Source of the DNA: Anisus vortex
Taxonomy: Eukaryota; Mollusca; Gastropoda; Planorbidae
Assembly: GCA_949126835.1 (NCBI GenBank)
Contig: OX421497.1
Location: forward strand, 31,337,742 to 31,401,741
Direction: 5' to 3'
DNA: 64,000 nt
Numbering within the stretch: the stretch's first letter is position 1; each line of letters starts with the position of its first letter. Positions 11,901 through 25,100 of the stretch are shown piece by piece. The notes below the pieces were generated by a model that was not told the origin of the DNA, did no database searches, and saw only the letters and a program-made list of their open reading frames with translations. The position numbers and the translations under genes were made by a program.

Positions 11901-14900
11901 CATAAACTCAAATTTCTCAAAAGAAAGAGACAGAAACTTAACACATGTTTAATTAAATGACTTACTCATATAGGCAATGAATATTGCCTTGCCAAACTTT
12001 TCAGGATTTCTCATATCTGCTTGGAATGTTGGGAATGCTGGGTGCCCACCAAAAGCAAAACATATGGTGCCAAAAGCAAAGAAAAACCCTTTGAAATCAA
12101 TGCTGGGGTGAAAGGCCGGTGGCCTAGTTTTGCCATCCTCCACTATGTTGGCCAGGATAACACAGCACGCTATACTTGTGGCAATCACTGCACCAACAGC
12201 AATTGGCCTAAAAGAAGATTTTTTATTAATGTGATATCTTCAGTAAAACCTTTTAAAAGTTCTCGACACCCTAAATGCCCAGTATCTATCATCAGTTATG
12301 TATCATCTATCATAAGCTTTTGGTAGAATGCCATTCAATGAGAATTCTGGAAACAAAATTGTCATATGACTAGCCCATTGTAACTAACATATTGTTACTG
12401 AACTATATCCTATGAAAAGAAAAAAATCAATGATCAGTTTAAATCCCCATTTGAAGTAAAAAAAACAACTCTAAAACTCTATAAAAAAAATGTGGGGTTT
12501 GATTTACAAACAACAATTTTGAGAAATAATTCCTATTTACCCGTTGATAACATCTTAATCAGCAGTTTGAAAGAAATTTTTCACAAAATAAAAAAGTTTT
12601 CTTGAAAAGATGTCAAAAGGAAAATTAGTAAACATATGCTTGAAAGCTGAAAATGTTTCACTCTACTGGTGGTATAGGGACAGGGCATTGGAGTTACCAG
12701 GCTGAAAGTATTTGGTTTGAATCCAGGTAACTTATTAGTTCTTATTAGTACCTGACACTAGTTTAGGAAATTTAAGGTGGATGTGTTTTGTGCTGGCCAC
12801 ACAATTATCTTGTATGCCATTTACACTAAAACTGGTGAGCGCTGACATGGTGACTGGTGACCAACATGATCTGCAATGGATACCTTACTCATGCTACTGA
12901 ATAATTACCTCAAAACTTAATAATAAAATAAATATATTTTACCAAAAGTCTTTAGGTGTGCCCAGCCATGTGACAGGAAGTAGACAGCCAGCGACTATTA
13001 AAAGCCAATAGCAGAAGGACATGTTGCCACCAGCATCTTGAATCAGTGATTGGATGTTCTCTGAGGCCAGCAGTAAAAAAACCACAGACACACCAAATAA
13101 TGTGAAGTTGATACTACAGGATACTAAAAGTCTGCATACAAAAATAAGACAGTGTTGGATTAGAAAATATTTTGAAATAAACTGTCATTATTATCAGATG
13201 GTAAAAATATCTTTGTTAATTACTAAATGTTAAACAACATTAGTTTAGGAATACCAAAAATGTACAATAGCATTCCGTTTTAGCCTGGGTCAGGCAAAGT
13301 GTAAAACTATCATGTTACGATGCACCCTGGACCCAGGAAGGAGGTAGTGTATGTGTACACGGTACAGTAAGTCAAAATGAACAAAAATGTGTGTAAAACC
13401 ATACAATATTCTATTTTTACAAACTTTTGATTTCTTTGCAGAATTTTCATTATTTAAATCATCTGGAGAAAGAAATCTAAAAATCATAGTTTCCCTTTTC
13501 AATTTACATAAACCTTAAGTTTATAGACTAAAAAAAGCATAAAAGAATGTATTCTTTTGCTTAATAAGGTCACACTTTGGGCCAAAGTGCTTTTTTCTTC
13601 TATTAAATAGAAATCCACTACACATGGGATGCCAGTTTTATTATTTTTCAGTAGGTCAAGAAGTTACTGACCAATGCAATAATGTCCCTATCCAATCCAA
13701 ATGGTTGAATGTATACAAATATATAAACTACATCTCTATATAACCTTCAAAATACCACTCCAGCTTTCTACAACCACACCATATACTTAAGAGGTGATTT
13801 AGAACCTGTACAAACTAATAAATATCACAGACAGAAAGATTTATGTTCTTAGATGCTATATTTAAAGAGATTAGCAGACAGTTAGTAAGGATGCTAAGAA
13901 ATAGAAATAGAAGACGGAGACTTATCACCTGCCAGGTTTTCCAAATGTGACCTGCCCAATGGCTGGATATGGATACCTAGAGTGTTCCTTGTACTCTGAA
14001 TATCTGTCAAGCACCATCAACCAACATTTGCCCAGCAGCATGCCAGTGTAGGCAGACACTATGGCACACATTATGTTCAGCAGAATACCAATGTAACCTA
14101 CAACCATTAACAAGCACAGAATTTTAATGTAACCTACAACAATTATCAAACACAGAATATTAATGTAACCTACAACAATCAACAAACACAGAATACCAAT
14201 GTAACCTACAACAATTAACAAACACAGAATACCAATGTAACCTACAACAATTAAAAAACACAGAATACCAATGTAACCTACAACAATTATCAAACACAGA
14301 ATACCAATGTAACCTACAACAATTAACAAACACAGAATACCAATGTAACCTACAACAATTAACAAACACAGAATACCAATGTAACCTACAACAATTATCA
14401 AACACAGAATACCAATGTAACCTACAACAATTAACAAACACAGAATACCAATGTAACCTACAACAATTAACAAACACAGAATACCAATGTAACCTACAAC
14501 AATCAACAAACAGATGTTTATATTTGAAATTAAAATATGAAGGGAAGAGTTGCTTAATCAAGATAATTTGATTAACAAAAGAAGCATTCTTAAAAATAGA
14601 GAATAAACCGAGAAATATGCACATTGCATTGATACATTGAATCCTCTGAGAATTTTTAAATTCTTTTCACCTGTGCCTTTAAGCGCTGCTGGTAATGCCA
14701 GTACACCGGAACCTGCCATCTCCCCAACTGCAAATACAGCAGTAGTCAATACTGTCAGCCCATGAGTGTGATGACCATATAGACCTAATTCTCCCTTGAG
14801 AAATCATATTGAAACAAATAAATATGAAATCAAAGTACGGTAACTAAAAACTTTGGGATAAAAAAAAAAGACATATCTGAGACATTGAATTAGATTTAGT

Positions 14901-15246
14901 TGGTTTTATGTTTTCTAAAACCCAAAAGGAAATAAAATTAACAAAGTTTGAGTTTGAACTTATTTTATTTGGTCAGGTCTCTATCTATAATAAACTATTT
15001 ACATTATTAAATTCATTATTTTACTCTATAAAATAGCTTACTCTAAAATGCAGTCAAACTTATTAATTCAAATTACCAATAATAAAAAAATCAATCAGTT
15101 TACAGTCAGTTCAAATTATTTGTTAATACTTGTTTGTTTAAAAATTTTAAAAAATAATATTTTAAGCTTCCACAGGGAAAATTTAAAAGTCCTACCTTAA
15201 CACTTGAGACATGGGTTAATGGAGTTGTATCCTGTACACTTCCCAT
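8916..15246 (-). CDS. AVT1-like amino-acid transporter, copy B (complete, 434 aa)
   Basis: Amino acid/auxin permease family transporter, a paralogue of copy A and upstream of it in the same direction. Exons on the minus strand: 15246-15196 (ATG), 14794-14671, 14097-13929, 13131-12943, 12207-11966, 11389-11183, 10137-9948, 9048-8916 (TGA). All introns are GT-AG; the sum is 1305 nt, or 434 codons plus stop. Landmarks in order: [20 protein letters not shown] (TM1), [100 protein letters not shown], and a C-terminus with [10 protein letters not shown] ending in PCYV. The length is normal for the family and no broken residues were seen. Intron 2 consists mostly of a 36-bp minisatellite made of the exon 3 acceptor, so exon 3 could start at up to 12 in-phase sites. 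SINE and LINE fragments sit in the later introns. Substrate and membrane are not deducible. Confidence 0.93.
9285..9448 (+). mobile_element. 3' end of family-J LINE
   Basis: This is a copy of the LINE 3' terminus (GCATGGAATGGGTTGCCTGA, then CCACGGATGAGCGTAGGACG, then TATAGAAGGAGTGTCTGCAA and ATAAGATAAG) that ends the element at 60345-62130. It lies in the last intron of transporter copy B, antisense to the gene. Confidence 0.8.
10498..11060 (-). mobile_element. SINE family S, interrupted copy
   Basis: On the minus strand the body (10498-10690; landmarks TGACCAATTTGATC, TGTGTGGTCAGC, CCCATCAGAGCTGGGTTGAC on the plus strand) matches the well-delimited SINE at 22614-22881. The matching tRNA-like end is about 330 bp further on (11015-11060), which suggests later DNA was inserted into the SINE. 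It lies in an intron of transporter copy B. Confidence 0.55.
12663..12905 (+). mobile_element. SINE family S, degenerate copy
   Basis: A box-B-like TTTGGTTTGAATCCAGG is followed by family landmarks (GCTGGCCACACAATTATC, ACTGGTGAGCGCTG). Plus orientation, in the intron between exons 4 and 5 of transporter copy B. Confidence 0.6.
14093..14513 (-). repeat. 36-bp minisatellite repeating an intron 3' splice site and exon start
   Basis: Twelve units of exactly 36 bp, the last being the real start of exon 3 of transporter copy B. Each unit, read on the minus strand, has a T/G-rich tract, TTGTTGTAG, then GTTACATTGGTATTCTG, the same bases that begin exon 3. Acceptor-like junctions lie at 14097 plus multiples of 36 up to 14493. 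The frame through the array is open, with a 12-residue period of the type [12 protein letters not shown]. Variation is ordered: the LLI/LLI/LII pattern repeats every three units, implying a 108-bp higher-order duplication. Two units near exon 3 read GYINIL and GYIKIL. Confidence 0.95.
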
Positions 15247-17889
15247 TTTTAAAATATGTATTTTTCTTTACCAGACAACTGAAATAAGTTAAAGGACACG
15301 ATAAACAATAGTTTTACAGTAATAAACTACCAGCATTTCCTTGTAAAAAAAGCATGTGTAATAGAACTTAATTTGCCTCAAACTCTTATACTGAATAATT
15401 ATACTTAAATTTTAAAATATTTGCTGGATATTTTAAAATATTTTATACCACATTAACAGTCAGTAAGTAGTTACAGACTAAGTTCCATATATATTTCTGT
15501 CCCTAGGGCTGGTGAAGGAGTTAATGGCATTCAAGTGCATTGTGTGGCCAGTAAGATGCTTGGTCACCTGTATTTCACCCAATCGGTCTGAGTTACAGTG
15601 TAAACTAAGAGACTCTGAATTTTACCAATATTGGAATGGGTGTCTGACAATAAGAGTCTATTATACAAAATATCAGACAGTTATTGAAATTATTTGGGTA
15701 AAGTATAAGGGGGCTGGCCATTGTGATGGACACACATTCACAAATATATACTTCAATAGCTGTTTTACCAGCCTCAAAATAGTCTTACTTTTTTAATTGT
15801 CTTTTTTATATATTTTTTTTTTTTAGTGATTTTAATTGCATTTTATTGGAAGCTTCCTCCAAAAGATATTTTGTATAATATATAATCACATATATTGAAT
15901 TTGTTGACTATGTAAACTGTAATGCCATTTAAAATTTATGAAACCTAATAATATTTCCTTCATATCTTCTCTTCCAGTGTCTTCATTCCACTGTTCTTTT
16001 GTCTTTCAGTAGTTTCAACTTTTACGGTGCTGCAAATCCTTGCACTAATTGCTAAATGCAATTTTAGTTTGGATAGTATAGATTACGGTATGCTTTAAAT
16101 AAAATGTGTCTTATGACATTTTTTTTTCATTTAGGTTTTATAGGCAGTAGATTCGGATAATATTTAAATATTGTTTTAAATTAAATATTTTTAAATTAAC
16201 AAATTTTCTATTTGTTGAAGTTAACTTTTACCTTATTAAAATGTATTGAAACTTTTTCTTTATTTTTGTCAGTAAATTTGTTATCTGTAGCTATATATAG
16301 ATTAGTCATTTCGGGTAACTCTGGGTAATTTATAGCTATTACACTTTTAATCATCCACTTAATTTCTTCATGCAGTTATTATCTTTAAGGTTGTGGTAGT
16401 GTAACATACTTGTGTACTAGTTCAGGTGTTTGGTGACTATTCTATACACATCTAGATAACTTTTGCAGCAAAATTGTTTGCTATAATATATTTTTTTTAA
16501 AGTAAAGTATCCCATCTGACCAAATTGATCCATATAATATATGAAATGTATTTGCAAGTAATGGTTTATTAAGAGTAATTTTAACTAGCCCAAAAATGTT
16601 TTTAATAGAATGAAACTTCTGAAACATATGTTAATTTTATTGTTTTGTGTTATTACCAAAATATAAACCTAACATACAAGCGCCAGTATTGCATTAGGTC
16701 TATTGTTGATGTTGAGCCAAGGACATTCCTTTTCTACATCAGTAGGTATCTTTTTAGGTCAATCATATAGCATGTACTGTATGTACTGTGTTTGGTATAA
16801 GATCTGTGTTATCAGATAAACTTTTTTTTTGTTTTCAAATTCACTATAAGTGACATTTTAGGCTTCTTAGGCGGGTATTGGAATATATAAAAGGGCCAAA
16901 GAGTTTTGCATCATAATTCAGCTCCCCTCTAACTTATATACCGGTAGATAAAAACTTTTTATATTAAGAAGCTATTAAGCCATTGATTGGCATTTATTGT
17001 ATTATAAACATAAGCATGCAAGCATCTGTACTTTTAAGGTCATTGTAAAAAACTAAAGATATTAAATTATGTGAAAATGTCTATGTACAATCAATAGGAG
17101 TAACCTGGATCTTACCTTTTTGTTAGGTGCTCATTGACCTACTTTATAGGCCTACTAGTGACTTGCTGGACACTGCTTTTTCTAACAGCTGCTCTGCACA
17201 GATTTTAACCAGATATGCAGTGGCTAATGGCTGATTACTTAACTTAACAATACAATGCTTTAACACTTTCCTTACACAGCAAAAATCTTTGTTTTCATAC
17301 ATTAGTATGAAATTTGAATAAACTAAAAATTTTCTATTAAATCTGATTACCGGTAGATATAAGTTTTCAAATATGTATATTTGCTCAATTATAATTTTTA
17401 AGAGTTAAAGAGCCTTAAGTATTGCTTTAGCAGTTTGATATATAGGCTAATAGTTTTTTTTTTAAACATTAATTTTAAATGCATGAGAAAGTGACAACAT
17501 ATTTTACAAAATTCAAAACAGGGACCACTTAGATTGCCTAATACTAATATACAATTGTTAGTTATATGGGAATAATGGTAATTTTTTTTAAAATGGATAA
17601 TATGTAAATTTTGTTTAATAAATCCAATTCTAAACCAAATTACTATCAAAATTAACCATTCTTTGCTCGTTAAAAATTTTAATCCACTCTTCACATTTTA
17701 CTTAGATATCATTGAACAATAAATAATATCACAGACTTTGTACCCAAACATGAAACACTGTGTGAATGATGATATTAATAAATTTGTCAATAAGGAATCA
17801 AATTAATTTTACTGATTAATTTTACTATCAATTTTATAAACTTGTTCTCAAAGACATAATGCCATCATTTAAATCAAGATGAAAGTAAA

Positions 17890-19030
17890 AAATGTTTCAG
17901 TCAACATGTTGGGATATATCAATGTTAAGAAAAGTAAACAAAGCCAAAGCATCAGGACCAGACAGAATAAGTGGACGAATGATACAACTTTGTGCAGAAT
18001 AGTTGTTTTTCATTTTTCTGCTTAATTTTTAATAAGTCTTGGGAAACGCATACAATAACTATTATACCATCTGGAAGACATAAATGATTATATATACTCG
18101 TGTTCGTGCTGAACAAAAAAAGAATTTTCTTACAACAATGACCTACATATTGTCATAGGTAGGTACAGATATTATAATGAAATGTCAAAGCCTCCTAGCC
18201 TGGGTCATGCATTTTCTTATAAACCTTCCTGAGATTGTCAGAGTAGAGAGATACTAGAGAGACATGCCTTGCCAATAAGAGACATAAGCACTGGAGCACA
18301 ACAAGGGTGCATTCACTCTACACTCCTATATACCATCTACACCAATAACATTCAAAGTCTTGCAATCGACACAGCACCCTTAATCATGATGCACTCATGT
18401 CATTCTTGTTTCCGCTGATGAAAAACACTATCAAACAACAATTTCAAACTTTAACATTGGTGTAAAAACAATTACCAAATATTGAGTGTTATAAAAATAA
18501 AAGACATTATATTATTGTAGAATTTTTGAAGGAAAAACACCAACTTATTGATCTTTGATTGATAAACTACCAAATAATTGATCAAGTCTTGCAATATAAA
18601 TATCTAGCCTAGGCATTACTATCAACAACAAGCTAACTTGCCTAGACCACTGCCAAAATTTCTATAAGAAAATTCACGGAAAGCTTTTTTTTGTCTAAGG
18701 AAATTACAGCAATTTTATATAAATAACACCATCATGAATTGGTGGTACCAACAGCGACTGTTGCATGGTAGCATCTTCACCTTCGCTATTACCTGCTGGT
18801 ATGATAGTGCCACTTCAATGATCAAACACTGTATAGATCTATATATATATAGGCCTAGACTGCCTAATAAACAAAGTCTCTCATAGAGCACAGCAGCTAC
18901 ATCAGATTTAGATGAAAGGGTCGGCTCCTTTCCATCACGGATAGAGCAGAGAGATTTAGAAAATCTTTTTGAATTTGTATCATTATAAATCTGATTTTTA
19001 ATTGCCCATCAGCCATTAAGACAATTAATA
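17890..19030 (+). mobile_element. decayed LINE reverse transcriptase (L2/CR1-like)
   Basis: Fragments in several frames resemble a non-LTR reverse transcriptase in the correct order: KASGPDRISGRMIQLCAEQ (about 17945-18000), GAQQGCIHSTLLYTIYTNNI (about 18295-18350, matching the TGxPQGCVLSPLLY block), and YLGITINNKLTW (about 18600-18640, matching the YLGxxxDxxLxW block). There are many stops and frame shifts, and the FADD region is not recognisable. An old dead copy. Confidence 0.65.
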
Positions 19031-20825
19031 GAGCAGTCTATATTGACAACTTCATCAACTTGTATGAATAGTTACAATACGTCACTGTTACCGTAATAGT
19101 ATGATAGTTGTGTGGGAGTCTGTTTATTTGAGAAATATATTTATGTCCTTAATAGGGCCTATAGTAAAGTTATAATATTAACCTAGTGGTTTTTTAAAAT
19201 GTAGGCCTAATAATATTTGTTTTGGATTTTTAGAAATGAAGGCAAACTATAATGAACTATAATGTCGTATGAATAGTAGGCCTAACTATATAGTATATAC
19301 TATATATATATGAGAACTTTATTAGCTATTACTATACTATAGTATTAGCCTATAGTCTACTATATTATAATACTATACTTATTATTTTAGCTTTAGTTTA
19401 AACTTTATCTAAGCAGATATATATATATATACATATATATAATATATATATAGTAGCATATAGACAATATACTAGTTCAATATAGTATTAGATTTAGACA
19501 GTAGCCTATTATTTATTAGGCCTATAGACTTATGAGTGTTATGAAGTTAAGAACAAGAGTTGAGAACTTAAGAGTCTTAAATTAGATTATGATTATTCAG
19601 ATTATCATTGATTATGAATTATGAGTTGTATCAAAATTTATGAGTTAGAGTAACTTAGACTTAGAGCGGCCTACTCAGTAGCCTACCTACTCTACTGAGT
19701 AGCTACTGCCTACTCCATTTCGACAAGACTTCCTGTTTATATAATTAATTAAGCAAAGCCTCAACTGGAGTAAAATAATGTAAACAATGAATAGTAGAAA
19801 CTGATTATTATTACAATTGTATTTAAATAATTAGTTTATTACCTATTTGATCGTAAAGCTTGGCATGCTTGAATGCTTGTTTAGGTTCGAGTGCGTGGTC
19901 ATGTGACTTTCTTAAAATTATTTGGCTTGTTAGTTTGAGGGAAATCCCGATAAACCACTTAAAAAAAACACAGTCTTTTGTAAATTTCGCTAAAGTAATT
20001 TTAATTATTTTTTAATAAACGAAGTTAAAAAAAAACAACATAGAATGATATAAATATTTTTACCTAAATTCAGTTGCATTTTTTTTGCAGGCCATATTTA
20101 CACTAGTTAAGATGTATTCATTATTTGAGTCTAGATTTGCCTCATGTAATTTGGTTAAAAGCAATTTGCAGTTTCATCATAAATTAATTTACCGTAATTG
20201 GCTACTATCATTCCATTACCATTAAGAGCCCAGATCACATATTTAGTTAACAAGTTCCGGAGCTGATAAGAAATTGTGGGAAGCATTAGACATAAAGAGG
20301 GTTGCGGACAGGGGCAAAACCAGACATTTTTTCAGGGGAGGAAGAGATATAACTTTTCAAAAATTTCAGGGGGGATATATTTGCACCCTTAGAGATTGAC
20401 AGTATTTCAAATCCAATTTTTTATACTTTGGTTCTTGATTTTGGCACTCTTTTACTTTAAGTATGAAAGACAATGTGATATACCGGTATATATATATACC
20501 TTTGGTGGTTTTAATATACCGGTAGGTATTGAGCCCTTTATTTTACCATGAATTTAATCAAACAGCATCTAACTAAACACAATTATTAAGTAGGCTATTT
20601 GTAAAATACAACAACAAAAAAAGATCAAGTCAATTTCATAAAATATTTATGTTTATATTATTAATAAATTACATTCAAATGATGAATTATTGAATTACTC
20701 AAAGTTAACAAAATAAATGTATGTTCTATTGTTACATACTATATAATGTTTGCATTGATAATAGCAATTTATGTTTTTGATCTCGAGCTCCGTTGACAGG
20801 GGTGTGCTTTATGATGTGGAGAAAG

Positions 20826-20905
20826 AGAAAGGAAAGGGTTTAATGCTACGAGGATACAAATTCATTTGAAAAAAGGGTTTAATGCTAGAATACAAATTCA
20901 TTTGA
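20826..20905. repeat. imperfect tandem duplication of about 45 bp
   Basis: AAAGGGTTTAATGCTA followed by ATACAAATTCATTTGAA occurs twice in a row, with a short indel between copies. Confidence 0.75.
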
Positions 20906-22140
20906 ACTATCAAATGTGAATAACCTCAGAGACAGAGCTACTGTCTCTATTTTTTCCTTATCTTGAATCAAAAGGCGACATTTTAAAAAAAATGAATGCT
21001 TGCAGGACATAAATTAAACAATGTGAACAAAGGGCACATCTATAGTGAAACTCATGTCAATGTCAGGCAGAGCTTAGATTCTGTTCGGCTTAAAATAAAT
21101 ATTGGCTTACCCAGGTCCTCAGATTTAGCTTTTAGCTGCATTGAGGTACTGACCGCAATCAAAAGACAACAAAAATTGAGATCCTTGAAAACATGACAAA
21201 CACGCAATGACATTCTACCATTTCATAAAAACAAAATATATACAAGAAAAATGTAAAAACTCTTTCTCATGCATAAAATGAATATTTTAAGGTTTAAAAC
21301 TATGAGCATGATTAAAAAATAATATATTGTTCTGAAACAAGTCCATTTTTATTTGCAAACTGGTAATGCTTTATACTGTGGGCCAAAAGTAATTGAGTTG
21401 TTTTCAAACTTGTCACTTGTCTGACAATATAGTTAGGTTTTTGTGCACCAAATTCATACAAGCATACGCTTGTCTAAAACAGAAAATCACTTTTACTATC
21501 CCAATAAGCACTGCTAATTTTAAAAAGTAGCTTTTTAAGTACATGTAATTATATTATTTCCCTTTTTTTTTATTAATATATTTTATTTACTAATATCACA
21601 GCAATAAATAGTATTTTCCCATTAAAAAATGTGTATAAAACACTAATGACAATGCAATTCAACTGTTTACTGCGGCCAAGGAAGGTCAAGTCAGAAGATT
21701 GGCCATTCTTATACTTATTTGATGTGCTAACTTGGGGAAAAAATGTGTGATCAAGAAAAAGTCCAATTCAATCATTTCTTTTTTTTACAAAAGTCACTTG
21801 CAGGTCTTTCTAAAACCTTTAACTTTTATACACAAGGTCAATTGTAATTTTTCTAGTATATATTATAAGTGAATATTATTGGCATCTTTATTTTATACAT
21901 TAATCTATCACTGACAGTATGCTGCATGTTTTGATGCTCATTTTTCATTAACATACTTTTTTTTCCTAATCAATACATTAAATTGGTTTGGATGTCTTTG
22001 TGTAAAAAGTTAATATTCCTTTTTATATATTAAAAAAAAGGTTAAAATCATATCACAATCTATACATTCTTAAAATATTTAATTACTATAATTCGTATCA
22101 GATAATATCATTTGATGGATAATTAAAAAAAAATTATTTC

Positions 22141-25100
22141 TCATGTCCCTCGTATTGTGATGGCTGTTTTCGGCCACCATTCAGGTACATGAGGTTTTAC
22201 TGAAATTATTTGTTTATCTTGTGCCTCAAGTATGAGCTCGTCCTGAATATATTCTAGTCGGAGCAAACCTAGTCCATAATTTCCTTCTAAGCTACGGATC
22301 TTTCCTGCATTTTTTCCATTTTCCTTACATGTGATTGTTGTATCAACAGTAACTCTAGAGGAACTGAAATGGAAAAACCAAAGTAATAATTTTCATTAAT
22401 ATTACAGTCCTTACATTCCAGTTCATTACAACTCAAGAAAAACTAACTTTACACAACAATATCTTTTTAATCTAACAAATGAAAAAAAAAAGGTGTGGAG
22501 TTAGTTAATTTGCATAAACAGTGTAAGAACCATAAATAAAACTTGTTAAGTCTTAACTTCAGGGAAGCCTTGAAACTTTCAAAGCTTTTAGTTTTCCAGT
22601 GTAAGGGGAGTAAAAGTGAAGTACCCTTCGGACCAAACTGATCGTAGGGCTGGTGAAGCAGCATTCACCAGTTTCTGTGGCCATGGCATACTAGGGGATG
22701 TGTGGCCAGCGCTTTATACAGCCGCCTTTACTTTACCCCAACTAAAGTCAGGTACCCATCAGAGCTGGGTAGACTCAGGATCACCCTCAAGTCCTGGGAA
22801 AAAATCCTAGCCTCCACCAGGATTTGAACCCATGACCTTCAAATCCACAGTTGAACGCGTTACCACTCTGCTACCAAGCCCTGTAAGGGGAGTAACATTT
22901 GCTAAATAAAAATCTAAATATTTGTGTTAAGAAAAAAACATTACATAAAAAATAATTTTAGCTTGTAAGAATATGAATTTACATCATAATGTTGGTGTAA
23001 TATGTGCATGTGTTTGTTTTAGTAGTCCAGAGAAAAATTAAACAATGTCAAAATCGACATTTGTTTAGGACTACAAACAATAATATTTATCCATCTATTG
23101 TTATACCTGTCAAAGTAATGAATAAAAGAAAGAGAGAGTGATGAAATTAAAAGGGGGGTAAACATATATTTAATTTTCATACCTGTGAAAATGACAGATA
23201 AAAAAAGAATGACATCTTGAGTGTCAAAACATTTGTTCAGGCCTAAAAGCCAATAGCTATCTTTGATTGTCACAGTCCTTATCTTCTCTTCTGTACAGAA
23301 GATTATTGTGTCTCATGTTTATCTGTGGTTTGGTCTAGTCTTGCATTTTGATTAGTGTTCTTGTAAATGTTGTTAAGTGGTTGGTTTTCCTGGTTTGTTC
23401 AGGGTTTGTTCAGGCAAACCATTCCATACCAGGGTGCCATTCAGGTTGAAAGAGAGCATACATGTGTTTGTTCTTGCATATTGAATAAGAAAGTGTTTCT
23501 ATTCCTATGTTTACTTATGTATTGTAATAGATTGTTGTTGTGTTATATTTCTAAGTTAGAATTTAATGGTTTGTGTAGTGTAATATACCGGTACTACTTC
23601 ACTTTTGCCCTTCTTTCCTCTAGCATTCTAAGGGGTCTGAGTCCTAATTGCTAATATATTTTTTTATATTTACATCTCATTGACATATTTTTAATATTAC
23701 TATCCTTTCTTCAAATTTAATTAATTTGAAATTAATACCAGTATTATTAAGAAGTAAGGCCTACTAAAAGGTTATTCATTTTTAAAAAATTTAAAACCAA
23801 TAAATATTTTTTTCTAAATTTGATTCTGGAATATAAGGAAACTTAACCGTCAGAACCATACTACTTCTTAAATATTAATGTTTTAGAATTTTAAGCAAAA
23901 CAAGTTAGGCCCATTTGCTATAAAATTGTTACCGGCAATTGACAAAGTAAAAGGTTGACTATTAATGTCAATGTACACTTTATTACTTAATAAATAACTA
24001 ACAACATATACAAATGTCAACAGTGTCACAGATAAGAAGAATTAAACAATGAACTAAATATATACATTTTGTTCACCTGGTTAAATATATAGGCATTAGC
24101 CGCTTGCGTGTAACTCCTGTGTGAAATGTTCGAGCTGTCAACTCTTGACCTATGTAACAACCTTTTTGGAAATTGACTGTCAAGTAAAAAAACAATTTAC
24201 AACTAATTAATACTGGTACTTTAGTGGATCTTAAATTTCTGGTCTACAGAGGAAACTGTCAAATAATAAGGAATAAAATATTTTAAAAAATTTTTCCCTT
24301 TTTCTACTCCTAACTTTGTATTTTTAAAAAAATATGAGCAGTTAATCAAATGTATGTTATGCCTTAACATTTTGATGACTTAAGCAAGACTATATTTATT
24401 TCAGAATAAATAAATTAATGAACTCCTTTCTAGAAAAGATATTTGGGGAGTGCTTACCCAGCACAGAGTTAATATGCAATGACTTTTAAATTTACACAGG
24501 GCAGCCTTTAAAGCTAGTCCAGACCTAGAATCAACAAGGATTCAAAGCTACAACTTTGAAGGATTTCTACACCAATGACTATTAACATATCCCATTTAAA
24601 ACAGTGATCTGGTGTGGTTAAAATGTCAAATTGTGTCATTGTTCTTACTGAATACATAAATTTTAATGTCAAATCTAATGCACAAGTAAAACTAGCTTAT
24701 AGGGTGTATCATTAAGCACTATCATTTGAACAAACTCTTACCTCCATTCATAAGTGCTAAGTTGCTCTCTAAAGGTAAACAGTTGCCAGGTGGCAGATCT
24801 AAGACACCTTCAGGGATACCATTCATGTATCTGTGAACCCTGAAGTCTTTCTCACTTAGGTTAGATTTATTCTCTGCAGAAGATTTACAGTAATTAACAC
24901 CAAATAAATGACGACACACTTAAAACTATAGAATACTTTGCAACAATTGTCAGATAGGATGGCTCTAAATATCTAAATATCTGTCAAGCTTTTCATAACA
25001 TGATCTGGACTTGATCAATTAATCAAAGTCCTAGCTGCTATTGTAGTAAGTAACAGACATGTGCGGGAAGGGGATCTTGAAATGATTATCAAAAGAATGA

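Larger units (their letters stand above)
15247..22140. other. gene-poor intergenic region between transporter B and IBA57
   Basis: AT-rich DNA without a recognisable host gene. It contains a possible SINE family S remnant near 15505-15580, a decayed LINE at 17890-19030, TA-rich microsatellite DNA at 19270-19460, a partial MITE-like G-rich stretch at 20290-20400 and a short tandem duplication at 20826-20905. The 5' flank of transporter B just above 15246 shows no clear core promoter. Confidence 0.55.

Noticed and set aside
13925..14509. 194-codon open frame as an independent gene
   Set aside because: It is the minisatellite read in phase with exon 3 of transporter B; no start or promoter of its own.
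14093..14513. CRISPR-like array (36-bp direct repeats)
   Set aside because: The units are contiguous with no spacers, the host is an animal, and the unit is explained by the splice junction of exon 3.
15512..15796. 94-codon plus frame as a gene
   Set aside because: It overlaps a probable SINE remnant and has no family motif.
22820..22881. Functional tRNA gene
   Set aside because: It is the head of a SINE with a 14-bp target duplication and does not fold with a 3' acceptor strand.
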